From the NCBI RefSeq assembly GCF_017795885.1, contig NZ_CP059297.1, forward strand, positions 682,001 through 746,000: a stretch of DNA of 64,000 nt, written 5' to 3'. The notes below the pieces were generated by a model that saw only the letters and a list, made by a program, of their open reading frames with translations, searched no databases and was not told the DNA's origin. The position numbers were made by a program, and so were the translations under genes. Below, piece after piece: positions 8,335 to 16,868 of the stretch. Source of the DNA: Brevundimonas sp. AJA228-03 (GTDB lineage: Bacteria; Pseudomonadota; Alphaproteobacteria; Caulobacterales; Caulobacteraceae). How positions within the stretch are numbered: position 1 is the stretch's first letter; every line of letters starts with the position of its first letter.

Positions 8335-8829
8335 ATGGCTGCGAGGAAGTCTGCGATGGACCACCTGACGAGCGGTCGCACACCGCACATCGTCCACATG
8401 ATCCCGCCGGGCGCGCCCGGCTATCGCGAAGCGGACGGCGGGGCCATGGTCGTCTCGTCGCCGGCCGAGGTGGACGCCCTGATCCGCCGTATCGGGACCG
8501 GCGAGGTCGTGACCCTGGACGACCTGCGCGCGGCCCTGGCCCGGCGCCATGAGGTGGCCGTGGCCTGTCCGGTCTCGACCGCGATCTTCGTCGGCATCGC
8601 GGCGCGGGCGGCGGAAGAACGGCGTCAGGGGGGCGCGGCGCGCGAGACCCTGACGCCCTGGTGGCGGGTGCTGCGGCGCGGCGGGTTCCTCAATCCCAAA
8701 TTGCCGGGCGGCGTCGAGCGCCAGCAGGCCCTGCTTCAGGCCGAAGGCGTCCGGGTCACGCCCCTGAGGCGGCAACCGGCCGTGCTGGACTACGAAAGTC
8801 TGCGACCCGAAAGCCTGCTGGAAGGCTAG
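8335..8829 (+). CDS. MGMT-family (alkyltransferase-like) protein
   Basis: A 164-residue protein resembling a group annotated as MGMT family proteins. After a variable N-terminus come a winged-helix-like core (SSPAEVDALIRRIGTGEVVTLDDLRAAL in part) and TPWWRVLRRGGFLNPKLPGG. The PCHR methyl-acceptor motif of true O6-alkylguanine transferases is not seen; the only cysteine, in VACPVSTAIF, is elsewhere. It is therefore more likely a DNA-binding, non-transferring relative. GGAG lies about 9 bp before ATG 8335. The stop codon interlocks with the convergent penicillin-binding protein stop (CTAG). Confidence 0.65.
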   Translation: MAARKSAMDHLTSGRTPHIVHMIPPGAPGYREADGGAMVVSSPAEVDALIRRIGTGEVVTLDDLRAALARRHEVAVACPVSTAIFVGIAARAAEERRQGGAARETLTPWWRVLRRGGFLNPKLPGGVERQQALLQAEGVRVTPLRRQPAVLDYESLRPESLLEG

Positions 8830-10910
8830 AAGAACAGCGGGCTGTCCGGCTTCTCCGGCGGCAGTTCCGCTTCCGGTCGCTGGTCCGGCGGGTCGTCGCG
8901 GCGGGGCTCGGACCGGGTATCGCGCCGGTCTTCGGCCGGTTTCTCGGGCTGATAGGGCTCGCCCTGGTTCGGGTCGACGGGATCGATGGCGGTGCCGTCG
9001 CCGAACGGATCCTCGACAGCCCCCATCAGGTCGCCGATCGGGTCGGGCGCGACCCAGCCTTCCGGCATGGGCGGACCGTTGGGGATCGGCTGTACGTTCA
9101 GGCGGGGCAGGGCGGCCTCCATGAAGGCCTTCCAGATGGCAGCGGGTGCGGCCCCGCCGGTGACGCCGCGCATCGCGGTATTGTCGTCCTTGCCGACCCA
9201 GACGGCGGCGACGAAGCCGCCGGTATAGCCGACGAACCAGGCGTCCTTGTAGTCGGACGTGGTGCCCGTCTTGCCGGCCAGGTCGCGGCCGGAAATCTGC
9301 ACCGCGCGCGCCGTGCCGTCCGTGACCACGCCGCGCATCATCTGGTTCATATAGTAGAGCGACGGATTGTTGATCGCCTGCGCGCCGACCGCGTCTCGCC
9401 CGGCGCGTTGATAGATGACCCGGCCCTGCGGCGTGCGTATCCGGCTGATGCCATAGGCCTCCACCCGGCGACCCCCGTTGGCGAAGGCGTCATAGGCCGT
9501 GGCCATGTCGATGGGTGAGACCTCGACGGCCCCCAGCGCCATGGCCGGTTCCAGCCCGATGCGCGAGCTGATGCCCAGCCGGCGCGCCGCGCTGGCCACG
9601 CTGTCGCGTCCGATCTGGTCGGCGACATAGGCGGCCACGGTGTTGATCGACTGGGCCATCGCATTGGCCATGGTCGTGTCGCCGATGAAGGTGCCGGAAT
9701 AGTTGCGCGGGCTCCAGTTGCCGATGCGCACGGGCTCGTCCACCACCGGCGTCTGGGGCGTGTATCCGGCCTCCATGGCGGCCAGATAGACGAAGGGCTT
9801 GAAGGCGGATCCGGCCTGGCGGCGGGCGTCGACCGCGCGATTGAACTGGCTGTCGGCATAGGAGGCCCCGCCGATCATGGCGCGGACGCGCCCTTCACCG
9901 TCCAGCGCCACCAGCGCCGCCTGCTGCACCCCGCGCGAGGCGTCCCGCTCCAGGATGCGATGCACCGCCCGCTCGGCCGAGGTCTGCAGCGTCAGGTCCA
10001 GGGTGGTCTCGACCACCATGTCCTCGGTCGGTTCGCCGACCAGGCCGCGAATCTCCTTGTCCAGCCAGTCGATGAAGTATTGCGCGTGCTGGGTCGCCAA
10101 GGTGCGCGAGACGATGACGGGCTGAAGCACGGCCGCAGCACGCTGCTCGGGCGTGATGACGCCGGTCGCGGCCATCTGGTCCAGCACCACGGTCGCCCGC
10201 ACGGCGGCCCGCTTGTGCTCCGACACCGGCGAATAGCGGGACGGCGCCTTCAGCAAGCCGGCCAGCAATGCCGCCTCGCCGACGGTCAGGTCCTTGGCCG
10301 ACTTGTCGAAATACCGCTGCGACGCCGCCTCGATGCCGTAGGCTCCAGCGCCGAAATAGACGCGGTTCAGATAGAGGGCGAGGATCTCCTTCTTGGTGAA
10401 CTTCAGCTCCAGCCAGACGGCCAGCATCAGCTCCTGCACCTTGCGGCGCATGTTCTGGTCGGGCGTCAGGAACAGGTTCTTGGCCAGCTGCTGGGTCAGG
10501 GTCGAGCCACCCTGGACGACCCGCCCGGCCCGCATGTTGCGCGCCATGGCCCGCATCATGCCGATGGGATCGAAACCGGGGTGGTAGTAGAAGCGCCGGT
10601 CCTCGATGGCGATGAAGGCGGCGGGGACGTAGTCGGGCAGGGCCTCCAGGTCCGCGGGCGGCGCCTGCTGCGATCCGCGCGTGGCGATCAGGGCCCCGTT
10701 GCGGTCCAGATAGGTGATCGAGGGCTGGCGATCGACATCGTACAGGGCCGAGGTGTCGGGAAGGCCGCGCGCGAAGATGGCGAAGAAGACGACCAGGAAG
10801 ATCAGCCCCCAGACCGCCAGGACCGAGGCCCAGTAGAAAAAGCGCTGCAAAGGCGTGCGCTGTGCCCCGCCGCCGCTTGCGTTTCTCGCCCCGAAACCCG
10901 GACCCGCCAT
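8826..10910 (-). CDS. Penicillin-binding protein 1A-type transglycosylase/transpeptidase
   Basis: A 694-residue class A PBP. A basic, Gly-rich cytoplasmic tail precedes one transmembrane helix (about residues 24-47). The glycosyltransferase domain shows EDRRFYYHPGFD (catalytic Glu103) and GGSTLTQQLAKNLFL. The transpeptidase domain shows SAFK (SxxK), SIN (SxN) and KTGT. A Pro/Glu/Asp-rich tail of about 60 residues ends the protein. The enzyme polymerises and crosslinks peptidoglycan on the periplasmic face. ATG 10910 has GAGG with 6-7 bases spacing; an upstream in-frame start at 10997 is less likely. Confidence 0.95.
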   Translation of the reverse strand: MAGPGFGARNASGGGAQRTPLQRFFYWASVLAVWGLIFLVVFFAIFARGLPDTSALYDVDRQPSITYLDRNGALIATRGSQQAPPADLEALPDYVPAAFIAIEDRRFYYHPGFDPIGMMRAMARNMRAGRVVQGGSTLTQQLAKNLFLTPDQNMRRKVQELMLAVWLELKFTKKEILALYLNRVYFGAGAYGIEAASQRYFDKSAKDLTVGEAALLAGLLKAPSRYSPVSEHKRAAVRATVVLDQMAATGVITPEQRAAAVLQPVIVSRTLATQHAQYFIDWLDKEIRGLVGEPTEDMVVETTLDLTLQTSAERAVHRILERDASRGVQQAALVALDGEGRVRAMIGGASYADSQFNRAVDARRQAGSAFKPFVYLAAMEAGYTPQTPVVDEPVRIGNWSPRNYSGTFIGDTTMANAMAQSINTVAAYVADQIGRDSVASAARRLGISSRIGLEPAMALGAVEVSPIDMATAYDAFANGGRRVEAYGISRIRTPQGRVIYQRAGRDAVGAQAINNPSLYYMNQMMRGVVTDGTARAVQISGRDLAGKTGTTSDYKDAWFVGYTGGFVAAVWVGKDDNTAMRGVTGGAAPAAIWKAFMEAALPRLNVQPIPNGPPMPEGWVAPDPIGDLMGAVEDPFGDGTAIDPVDPNQGEPYQPEKPAEDRRDTRSEPRRDDPPDQRPEAELPPEKPDSPLFF

Positions 10911-11046
10911 CACTATCCTCGAGCTGATCCCGCCGTCATAGCCGGTCGTGGGGCCGACTGAAACGCCGTTCGCGTGAACGACGCATGAAGACCTCACGCC
11001 ACCGTGATCGCGCTTTCGGTTGAAACGATGGCGACGAGGTTAACGG

Positions 11047-11655
11047 TCATCCATCTCGCGTCGCCAGCCACACGGACCCATCGTCGGCCCGGACGCGGTG
11101 CGCGACCCTGAACCCGCCTCCGGTGAGGATCGCGTCGTACCCGGCGGCGTCCAGACTGCCGTGATAGAGCGGCTCGCCGTGCCACGCGCCGAGGGCGTGG
11201 CCCAGGCGGTGGCCCGACGAAAACATCACGACCGCCCGGGGCGCGGCATGGGCCAGAAGCCGGGGCAGGGTGGCCCTTTGATCCTCCGGAGTCAGGTGGA
11301 ACAGGCTGTGCCAGGCCAGAACGCCGCCGAAGGTTCGCCCCAGATCCAGCGTGCGCATGTCGGCCTGAAGGAAGCGGGCCGATGGCAGGTTTTCGGCCGC
11401 CTTCGCCACCAGTCTTGCCGAGGAATCCACGCCAGTGACGTCGAGGCCGCGATCCAGCAAGGCGGCCGCCACCGGCCGTCCCGATCCGCAGCCGACATCC
11501 AGCACCGTGTCGCCGGGGGACAGCATCGCCGTGAACCGGTCCAGCCAGAGACGGTCGACGGCCGTCAGCTCGACTCCGCGATCGATGATCCAGTCGTCGG
11601 CGCGCCGGTCATAGAGGTCGACGACCGCGGCGGCCGCCCGGGCCGGATCGCTCAT
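11047..11655 (-). CDS. Class I SAM-dependent methyltransferase
   Basis: A 202-residue Rossmann methyltransferase. SAM-binding motif I is VLDVGCGSGRPVAAAL (about residues 50-65), followed by the acidic VTGVDSS at the end of strand 2 and LQADMRTLDL. The substrate is unknown. Its ATG overlaps the stop of the upstream hydrolase by 4 bp (ATGA), so the two are likely one transcription and translation unit. Confidence 0.88.
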   Translation of the reverse strand: MSDPARAAAAVVDLYDRRADDWIIDRGVELTAVDRLWLDRFTAMLSPGDTVLDVGCGSGRPVAAALLDRGLDVTGVDSSARLVAKAAENLPSARFLQADMRTLDLGRTFGGVLAWHSLFHLTPEDQRATLPRLLAHAAPRAVVMFSSGHRLGHALGAWHGEPLYHGSLDAAGYDAILTGGGFRVAHRVRADDGSVWLATRDG

Positions 11656-12620
11656 TCCGCGACGAAGGCATCCAGCGCGGCATAGAAGGCTGCGGCCTGG
11701 TCCAGCATGATGAAGTGGGCACTGTCGTCGATGCGCTTGAGCGCCACGCCCGGCAGGCTGGCGAAGGCCCCCTGATAGATGGCGTCGGTGATCTCGGGCG
11801 TCATGCGAGCGTCGTTGAACTTCACATACAGGACCTCGGTCGGCACCGTGATCCGGGCCAGTTCGGGCGTCAGGTCGGTCACGATCAGCTCGCGGTAGGC
11901 GGCTGAGGACACCTTCTGGTCGCTGGCGGCCGTGTCGGCCAGCACGGCCGGGCGCGCCTGTTCATTGTTCACCATGCTGATGACCGTGGCCGCGGCCGCG
12001 GCCTGGTAGGCGTCCGGGGGGCTGTTGGCCATGCCGGCATAGACCTGATCCGCGATCGGCGTGACGCTTTCGACCGTTGCGCCCGGTCCGCCGAACATCG
12101 CGCCCATGAAGGGCACCATGTCCACGACCAGCAGCTTGCCGACCGCGTCGGGATGGCGCGCGGCCAGCATCAGGCCGATCGTGCCGCCCATGGAGTGTCC
12201 GACGATGACGGGATGGTCCAGGTCGTTCTCGGCGATATAGCGGGCGATCTCCTCGGCGACCGGGGCTGCGACGGGCCCTTCGGCATTGTCCTCGGCCGGA
12301 GCGCCGGCGAAGCCCTGGATATGGATGCGGTGGATGCGCCAGCCCTCGCCCCGGGGGGCCTGGGCCAGGTGATCCACGGTTCCCTGCCAGATTTCGGGCG
12401 AGGAGCTGAGGCCCGGGATCAGGATGATCTCGCGCACGCCCGGCCCGGGCTCGCCGTCGACGCGGACATGAAGGCGGCCGGATTCGAACGCCGCGTGGTG
12501 GTGGCCGTGGTCAGCGGCGTGATCTCCATGTCCGTCCTGGGCCCGGACGTCGTCGACGAGCCCGAAATTGGCCATCAGGCCGAGGGCGGCGATGATGCCG
12601 GTGAGGATCTGGCTGTTCAT
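11652..12620 (-). CDS. Exported alpha/beta hydrolase
   Basis: A 322-residue alpha/beta hydrolase with a probable signal peptide ending near VRAQ and then a His/Asp-rich stretch (HGDHAADHGHHH) that could bind metal. The oxyanion region is ILIPGLSSS, the nucleophile elbow is GHSMGG, and the catalytic His is in DDSAHFIMLDQ near the end. An esterase or lipase-like role in the periplasm is likely. ATG 12620 has AGGAAAC upstream. It is followed directly by a methyltransferase gene and is divergent from the Rieske oxygenase. Confidence 0.87.
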   Translation of the reverse strand: MNSQILTGIIAALGLMANFGLVDDVRAQDGHGDHAADHGHHHAAFESGRLHVRVDGEPGPGVREIILIPGLSSSPEIWQGTVDHLAQAPRGEGWRIHRIHIQGFAGAPAEDNAEGPVAAPVAEEIARYIAENDLDHPVIVGHSMGGTIGLMLAARHPDAVGKLLVVDMVPFMGAMFGGPGATVESVTPIADQVYAGMANSPPDAYQAAAAATVISMVNNEQARPAVLADTAASDQKVSSAAYRELIVTDLTPELARITVPTEVLYVKFNDARMTPEITDAIYQGAFASLPGVALKRIDDSAHFIMLDQAAAFYAALDAFVAE

Positions 12621-12781
12621 GATGCATGTTTCCTGCGCCGGCGCATCCGGCCTTCTGGTCCCTTGTCGCCACAGGTCGTGCGATCGGATGCGGATGGCAA
12701 GAGCAATCTTCGTCATCCCATGATCTGCGCCAGGCCTTGCCGGAGGATGACGAACCGGGCTGCGCGCTCTACGATCCTTCC

Positions 12782-13897
12782 ATGCCCCCCGCAGACAGCG
12801 CTCCGATCCAGTCCCCCGAGGCCAAAGCGCCTCCCGCCGCCTTCGGCAAGGGCTTCGTGCTCGACACCTGGTATTTCGTCGCCCTGTCGCGCGATGTCGC
12901 CGTGGCCTCCCTGAAGCGGTATGAGCTGCTAGGCGAGCCGGTGCTGGTGGGTCGCCGTCGCGACGGCGCGGTCTATGCGATGCGCGACATCTGCCCCCAC
13001 CGGGCCGCGCCCCTTTCCGCCGGGAGGCTGGTCCAGAAGGCCGGCGAGTCCGAGACCGTCGAATGCCCCTATCACGGCTGGCGCTTCGGCACCGACGGGG
13101 TCTGCGCGGCCATCCCGTCGCTGGTGGACGACCAGCCCTATGAGGCGAACCGCATCCGGGTGCGGTCCTATCCGGTGGCCGAGAGCCAGGGGATGGTGTT
13201 CGTCTATGTTCGATCCGATCCGCGCTCGGACGCCGCACCCGACCATGCCCCGCCGATCTTCCCCGGTGTGGTCGGCGGCGAGGCGAAACTGGTCGAGCGG
13301 ATGGATTTCGACAGCCATATCGACCACGCGGTCGTCGGCCTGATGGACCCTGCCCACGGCCCCTATGTGCATCAGCAGTGGTGGTGGCGGTCCGAGCGTT
13401 CGATGCACGAGAAGGCCAAGGCCTTCGAGCCGCGCGATCTGGGCTTCGCCATGGTCCGCCACGCCCCGTCGTCGAACTCGCGGGCCTACAGGATCCTGGG
13501 CGGCGCGCCGGCGACCGAGATCACCTTCCGCCTGCCCGGCTATCGCTGGGAGCATATCCAGGTGGGCGAGAAACAGGTCCTGGCCCTGACCTGTCTGACG
13601 CCGGTGACGGAGACGAAGACCCGGATCACCCAAGTCTTCTGGTCCGACCACTGGATCTTCAGCCTGGCCAAACCCTTCCTGCGCATGGGCGTCGTCGCCT
13701 TCCTGAAGCAGGACGGTGGCATGGTGAACCTGCAGAACGAGGGCCTGCGCTACGATCCCGCCCTGATCTGGATCGACGACGCCGACCGGCAGGCGAAATG
13801 GTACCAGCAGCTCAAGCGCGAATGGCAGAAAAGCCGCGCCGAAGGGCGCGACTTTTCAAACCCGGTCCAGCCGGCGGTGCTGAGGTGGAAGAGTTGA
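12782..13897 (+). CDS. Rieske-type ring-hydroxylating oxygenase, alpha subunit-like
   Basis: A 371-residue oxygenase. The Rieske 2Fe-2S site is CPHR (Cys71, His73) and CPYH (Cys95, His98). The mononuclear iron site lies in DHAVVGLMDPAHGPYVH. The overall pattern resembles the pheophorbide a oxygenase-like or vanillate demethylase-like group used by proteobacteria on aromatic or steroid substrates; the substrate is unknown. No partner reductase or ferredoxin gene is adjacent. ATG 12782 is the first start inside the family alignment; the upstream open frame is a shadow. Confidence 0.88.
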   Translation: MPPADSAPIQSPEAKAPPAAFGKGFVLDTWYFVALSRDVAVASLKRYELLGEPVLVGRRRDGAVYAMRDICPHRAAPLSAGRLVQKAGESETVECPYHGWRFGTDGVCAAIPSLVDDQPYEANRIRVRSYPVAESQGMVFVYVRSDPRSDAAPDHAPPIFPGVVGGEAKLVERMDFDSHIDHAVVGLMDPAHGPYVHQQWWWRSERSMHEKAKAFEPRDLGFAMVRHAPSSNSRAYRILGGAPATEITFRLPGYRWEHIQVGEKQVLALTCLTPVTETKTRITQVFWSDHWIFSLAKPFLRMGVVAFLKQDGGMVNLQNEGLRYDPALIWIDDADRQAKWYQQLKREWQKSRAEGRDFSNPVQPAVLRWKS

Positions 13898-13905
13898 TCG
13901 AAGGT

Positions 13906-14032
13906 GTGGCGAGTGGCGAGTGGTTAGTGATGAGAGCCAGCAGCCATGGCCTGGTTCGCCCGAGCGTTAGGGGTCATAGACGCCTCACGAGATGAGCACT
14001 CGCTCGCCACTCGCCACTCGCCACTCGTGACT
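13906..14032. repeat. Inverted tandem-heptamer element (GAGTGGC)n
   Basis: Between two convergent genes, tandem copies of the heptamer GAGTGGC at 13906-13923 are matched by the exact complement CCACTCGCCACTCGCCAC at 14007-14024, within a longer array from 13998 to 14032. The arms (18 bp, perfect) are separated by about 83 bp and could form a long hairpin. The right arm ends at the TetR gene stop. A second element of the same design but different heptamer lies at 24817-24906. Confidence 0.75.
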
Positions 14033-14033
14033 T

Positions 14034-14690
14034 CTACTTCGTTCTGACGCCGGCCAGAAGCGTGTCGACCTGGCGGCCGATGTGGTCGGCCAGCTGCTCG
14101 ACCGACCAGCCGTCGTAGGCCGCGCGGCGATAGTTCGACAGATAGGCGTTCCAGGTCAGCTCGGTCAGCAGGACGATGTCCGCATCCTGTTTCAGCTCGC
14201 CTGCGCTGATGCCCGCGCGCAGGATGTCGCTGATGATGGCGGTCAGCCCCTCGGTCGCCGCGCGCTGGCGCGTCTCGGCGGCGATCGGCTGGAACCAGGA
14301 CCGGGCGAAGATGGCCTGGAACAGAGGCAGCTGTTCGACGGAGCCACGGTAGCCGGCCGACAGGGCGTTCACCAGACGGTCGCGGGTCGAGCCGTCCCCG
14401 GCGCCGTTCTTCATCACCTCGGCCAGACCGGCCATGTCCTCGGTCAGGACGGCTTCGAACAGTTCGGCCTTGTCCTGGAAGTTGGCGAAGACGGCACCCG
14501 TCGACATGCCAGCCCCCCTGGCGATATCGCGGATGGTGGCGGGCTCATAGCCGCGCTCGGCGAACAGGCCGCGGGCCGCGTCCAGCACCTTCTGGCGGGT
14601 TCGCACCTTGGCGGCCTGGCGGCGGTTGATCCGGGGCTGGCCCTGGGTCTCGGCGGCGGGGGATAGGGCTGTCGACGCGGACTCGCGCAT
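14034..14690 (-). CDS. TetR family transcriptional regulator
   Basis: A 218-residue regulator. The N-terminal helix-turn-helix is clear: RQKVLDAARGLFAERGYEPATIRDIARGAGMSTGAVFANF in segments, at about residues 32-71. The C-terminal ligand domain is of unknown specificity. The start at ATG 14690 is chosen by family length, since no strong ribosome binding site is visible; upstream in-frame starts exist. Its target could be the adjacent antiporter or Rieske gene, but the sequence does not show which. Confidence 0.88.
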   Translation of the reverse strand: MRESASTALSPAAETQGQPRINRRQAAKVRTRQKVLDAARGLFAERGYEPATIRDIARGAGMSTGAVFANFQDKAELFEAVLTEDMAGLAEVMKNGAGDGSTRDRLVNALSAGYRGSVEQLPLFQAIFARSWFQPIAAETRQRAATEGLTAIISDILRAGISAGELKQDADIVLLTELTWNAYLSNYRRAAYDGWSVEQLADHIGRQVDTLLAGVRTK

Positions 14691-14872
14691 GAACACGGTT
14701 ACTCTGTATGACGTCCGCGATCGTGGTGCGGAACAAGGGACGGAAGGGCTGCGACCGGGTCTGCATGGCCCGAAAAACGGACGCAGCGAGAAGACCCAGC
14801 CAAGGCTGAGCCCTGAAGGGTGAGCGGCTGTTTTCATCACGTAAGGATGACCAAATTGGGTCGTATACTGGG

Positions 14873-16705
14873 TTAAGGACCCGGGGCGGGGCGCCGGGTT
14901 GACTGAAGTGCCCGCGTCGGACGGTCGCGCCGATCCTTGGGCACGGCGGCCTGGAAGATGGCGCGGAAGGCATCGCGCCGCTCGTGGATCGAGGTCAGGA
15001 CCAGCCCCATCGGCACACCCAGATCGACCAGCAGGTTCTCGGCGAGTTGCAGACTGGCCTCGGTCGTCTCGGGCACAGCGTCCGTGACGCCGAGCGCATA
15101 GAGCCTGGCCGCATGGCGATCGTCACGGGCGCGGGCGACGACGATCAGGTCGTCGCGCAGGCCTCTGGCCGCCATGACCACCTCATCCACCTTGCCCGGC
15201 GCGTCCATGGTCACGACCAGGGCGCGGGCCGTGTTGATCCCGCACAGCGACAGCATCTCGGGCCTCCCCGCATCGCCGTAGGAGACGTCGAAGCCATCCC
15301 TGCGCCCGGCGGCGACTGCCGTGGGATCGGTATCGAGCGCAATGAACGTCTGCCCGTGTCGGGCCAGCATTTCGGCGACCAGCCGCCCGACCCGTCCGAA
15401 GCCGATGATCAGAACGTCACCCGCCCGCGCCTCCGGTTCCGGCAGGGCGAGCGCAGGGCCGGGCACCGCGACGCGGGCCAGCCTCTGGCCCAGCATGGCC
15501 ATCAGCGGCACGGTGAACATGGAGAGGGTGGCCGAGACCAGCACCCCTTGCGTGAACCCGCGCGCAGCGATCCCCTCCACCATGCCGGTGGTCAGGATGA
15601 CGAAGGCGAACTCGCCCGCCGGACCCAGCACCAGCGCCGTCTCGATCGCGGCGCGCATCGACAGGCCCCAGGCTCTTGCCAGGCCGAAGATCAGCCCCGC
15701 CTTGATCGCTGTCAGCGCCAGGGCCAGGCCGAACACACCAAGCGGATCGGCCGCGACGACATCGAGATCCAGCCCGATGCCGACCCCGACGAAGAAGACC
15801 CCCAGCAGCAGGCCCTTGAACGGCTCGATGTTGATCTCGATCTCGCGGCGGTACTCGGTCTCGGCCAGCAGGATTCCGGCGATCAGGGCCCCAAGGCTCA
15901 TCGACAGGCCCGCGGCCTGCGCCGCCACGCCCGCACCGATGATGACCAGCAGGCACAGGGCGACGAACAGTTCCTGGCCTCCGCCCTCGGTCTTTCGGCG
16001 GCTCTTGGCGACCGACCGGAAAAGCGGGCGCAGGCCCAGTCGGCCGATCGCGACGATCAGGGCCAGACCGATCGCGGCCGGGGCCAGGGTCAGCAGGGCG
16101 GGCCCCAGGACCGAGGGCGTCATTTCGCCGCCCCCGGCCGCCAGGGCCGCCAGGACCGTCACGGTGATCAGGATCGGGGCCACGGCAAGGTCCTGGGCCA
16201 GCAGGGCCGAAAAGGTGGCCCGCCCGACGACACCCTTCATCCGCCCCCGCTCGGCCATGACCGGCAGGACGACGGCAGTCGACGACAGGGCCAGCCCCAT
16301 GCCCAGCACGGCCGCCGAGGCCAGCGACTGCCCCATGGCCATGAAGGTGGCACCCAGCACGACGGTGCAGACCCCGACCTGCATAAGGCCGAACCCGAAG
16401 ACGAGCCGTCGCATCGCCTTCAGCCGTTCCCATGACAGCTCCAGCCCGATCATGAACAGCAGGAAGGCGACGCCCAGTTCGGACAGCTGCGACAACTGAT
16501 CCGCGTCGTCGATGGTCAGCCAGGCCAGCCAGGGGATCAGGGGTGCCAGCCGCCCCAGCCCGTCTGGACCCAGCAGCACGCCGGCGGCCAGGAAGCCGAG
16601 TACCGGACTGATCTTCCATCGGCTGAACAGAGGCACGACGATGCCCGCCGCCGCCAGGAAGACGACCAGATCCTTGTACTCGCCGCCGCCGTGTCCGCCC
16701 GTCAT
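14873..16705 (-). CDS. CPA2-family cation/proton antiporter with RCK domain (Kef-type)
   Basis: A 610-residue protein. About 12 to 13 transmembrane helices of the sodium/hydrogen exchanger fold (residues 10-390) are followed by a cytoplasmic RCK/TrkA-N nucleotide-binding domain with VLIIGFGRVGRLVAEML and a terminal acid in FIALDTD. This is the layout of KefB/KefC potassium-efflux systems. No KefF/KefG ancillary gene is adjacent. AGGAGG lies 4-5 bases before ATG 16705. It is divergent from the M13 peptidase gene; the shared 163-bp gap includes a T-rich run near 16774. Confidence 0.92.
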   Translation of the reverse strand: MTGGHGGGEYKDLVVFLAAAGIVVPLFSRWKISPVLGFLAAGVLLGPDGLGRLAPLIPWLAWLTIDDADQLSQLSELGVAFLLFMIGLELSWERLKAMRRLVFGFGLMQVGVCTVVLGATFMAMGQSLASAAVLGMGLALSSTAVVLPVMAERGRMKGVVGRATFSALLAQDLAVAPILITVTVLAALAAGGGEMTPSVLGPALLTLAPAAIGLALIVAIGRLGLRPLFRSVAKSRRKTEGGGQELFVALCLLVIIGAGVAAQAAGLSMSLGALIAGILLAETEYRREIEINIEPFKGLLLGVFFVGVGIGLDLDVVAADPLGVFGLALALTAIKAGLIFGLARAWGLSMRAAIETALVLGPAGEFAFVILTTGMVEGIAARGFTQGVLVSATLSMFTVPLMAMLGQRLARVAVPGPALALPEPEARAGDVLIIGFGRVGRLVAEMLARHGQTFIALDTDPTAVAAGRRDGFDVSYGDAGRPEMLSLCGINTARALVVTMDAPGKVDEVVMAARGLRDDLIVVARARDDRHAARLYALGVTDAVPETTEASLQLAENLLVDLGVPMGLVLTSIHERRDAFRAIFQAAVPKDRRDRPTRALQSTRRPAPGP

Positions 16706-16868
16706 CCGCCCTCCTCACCGATAAGGGTGAGCCTACACTACCCGCGGCCTCCACGGGCACGACATTCATTAACTTTTTTTAAGACGACAGGTTGCGACCC
16801 GGGCGTAGGGTCTTGCCCAGTCGCCCTCTGCGGTGCTCGTCCGCTTACGGAAAAACCCGGGAAACTCC

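Noticed and set aside
13906..14032. Short repeats as a CRISPR array
   Set aside because: The units are contiguous 7-mers without spacers, and no cas gene is nearby.
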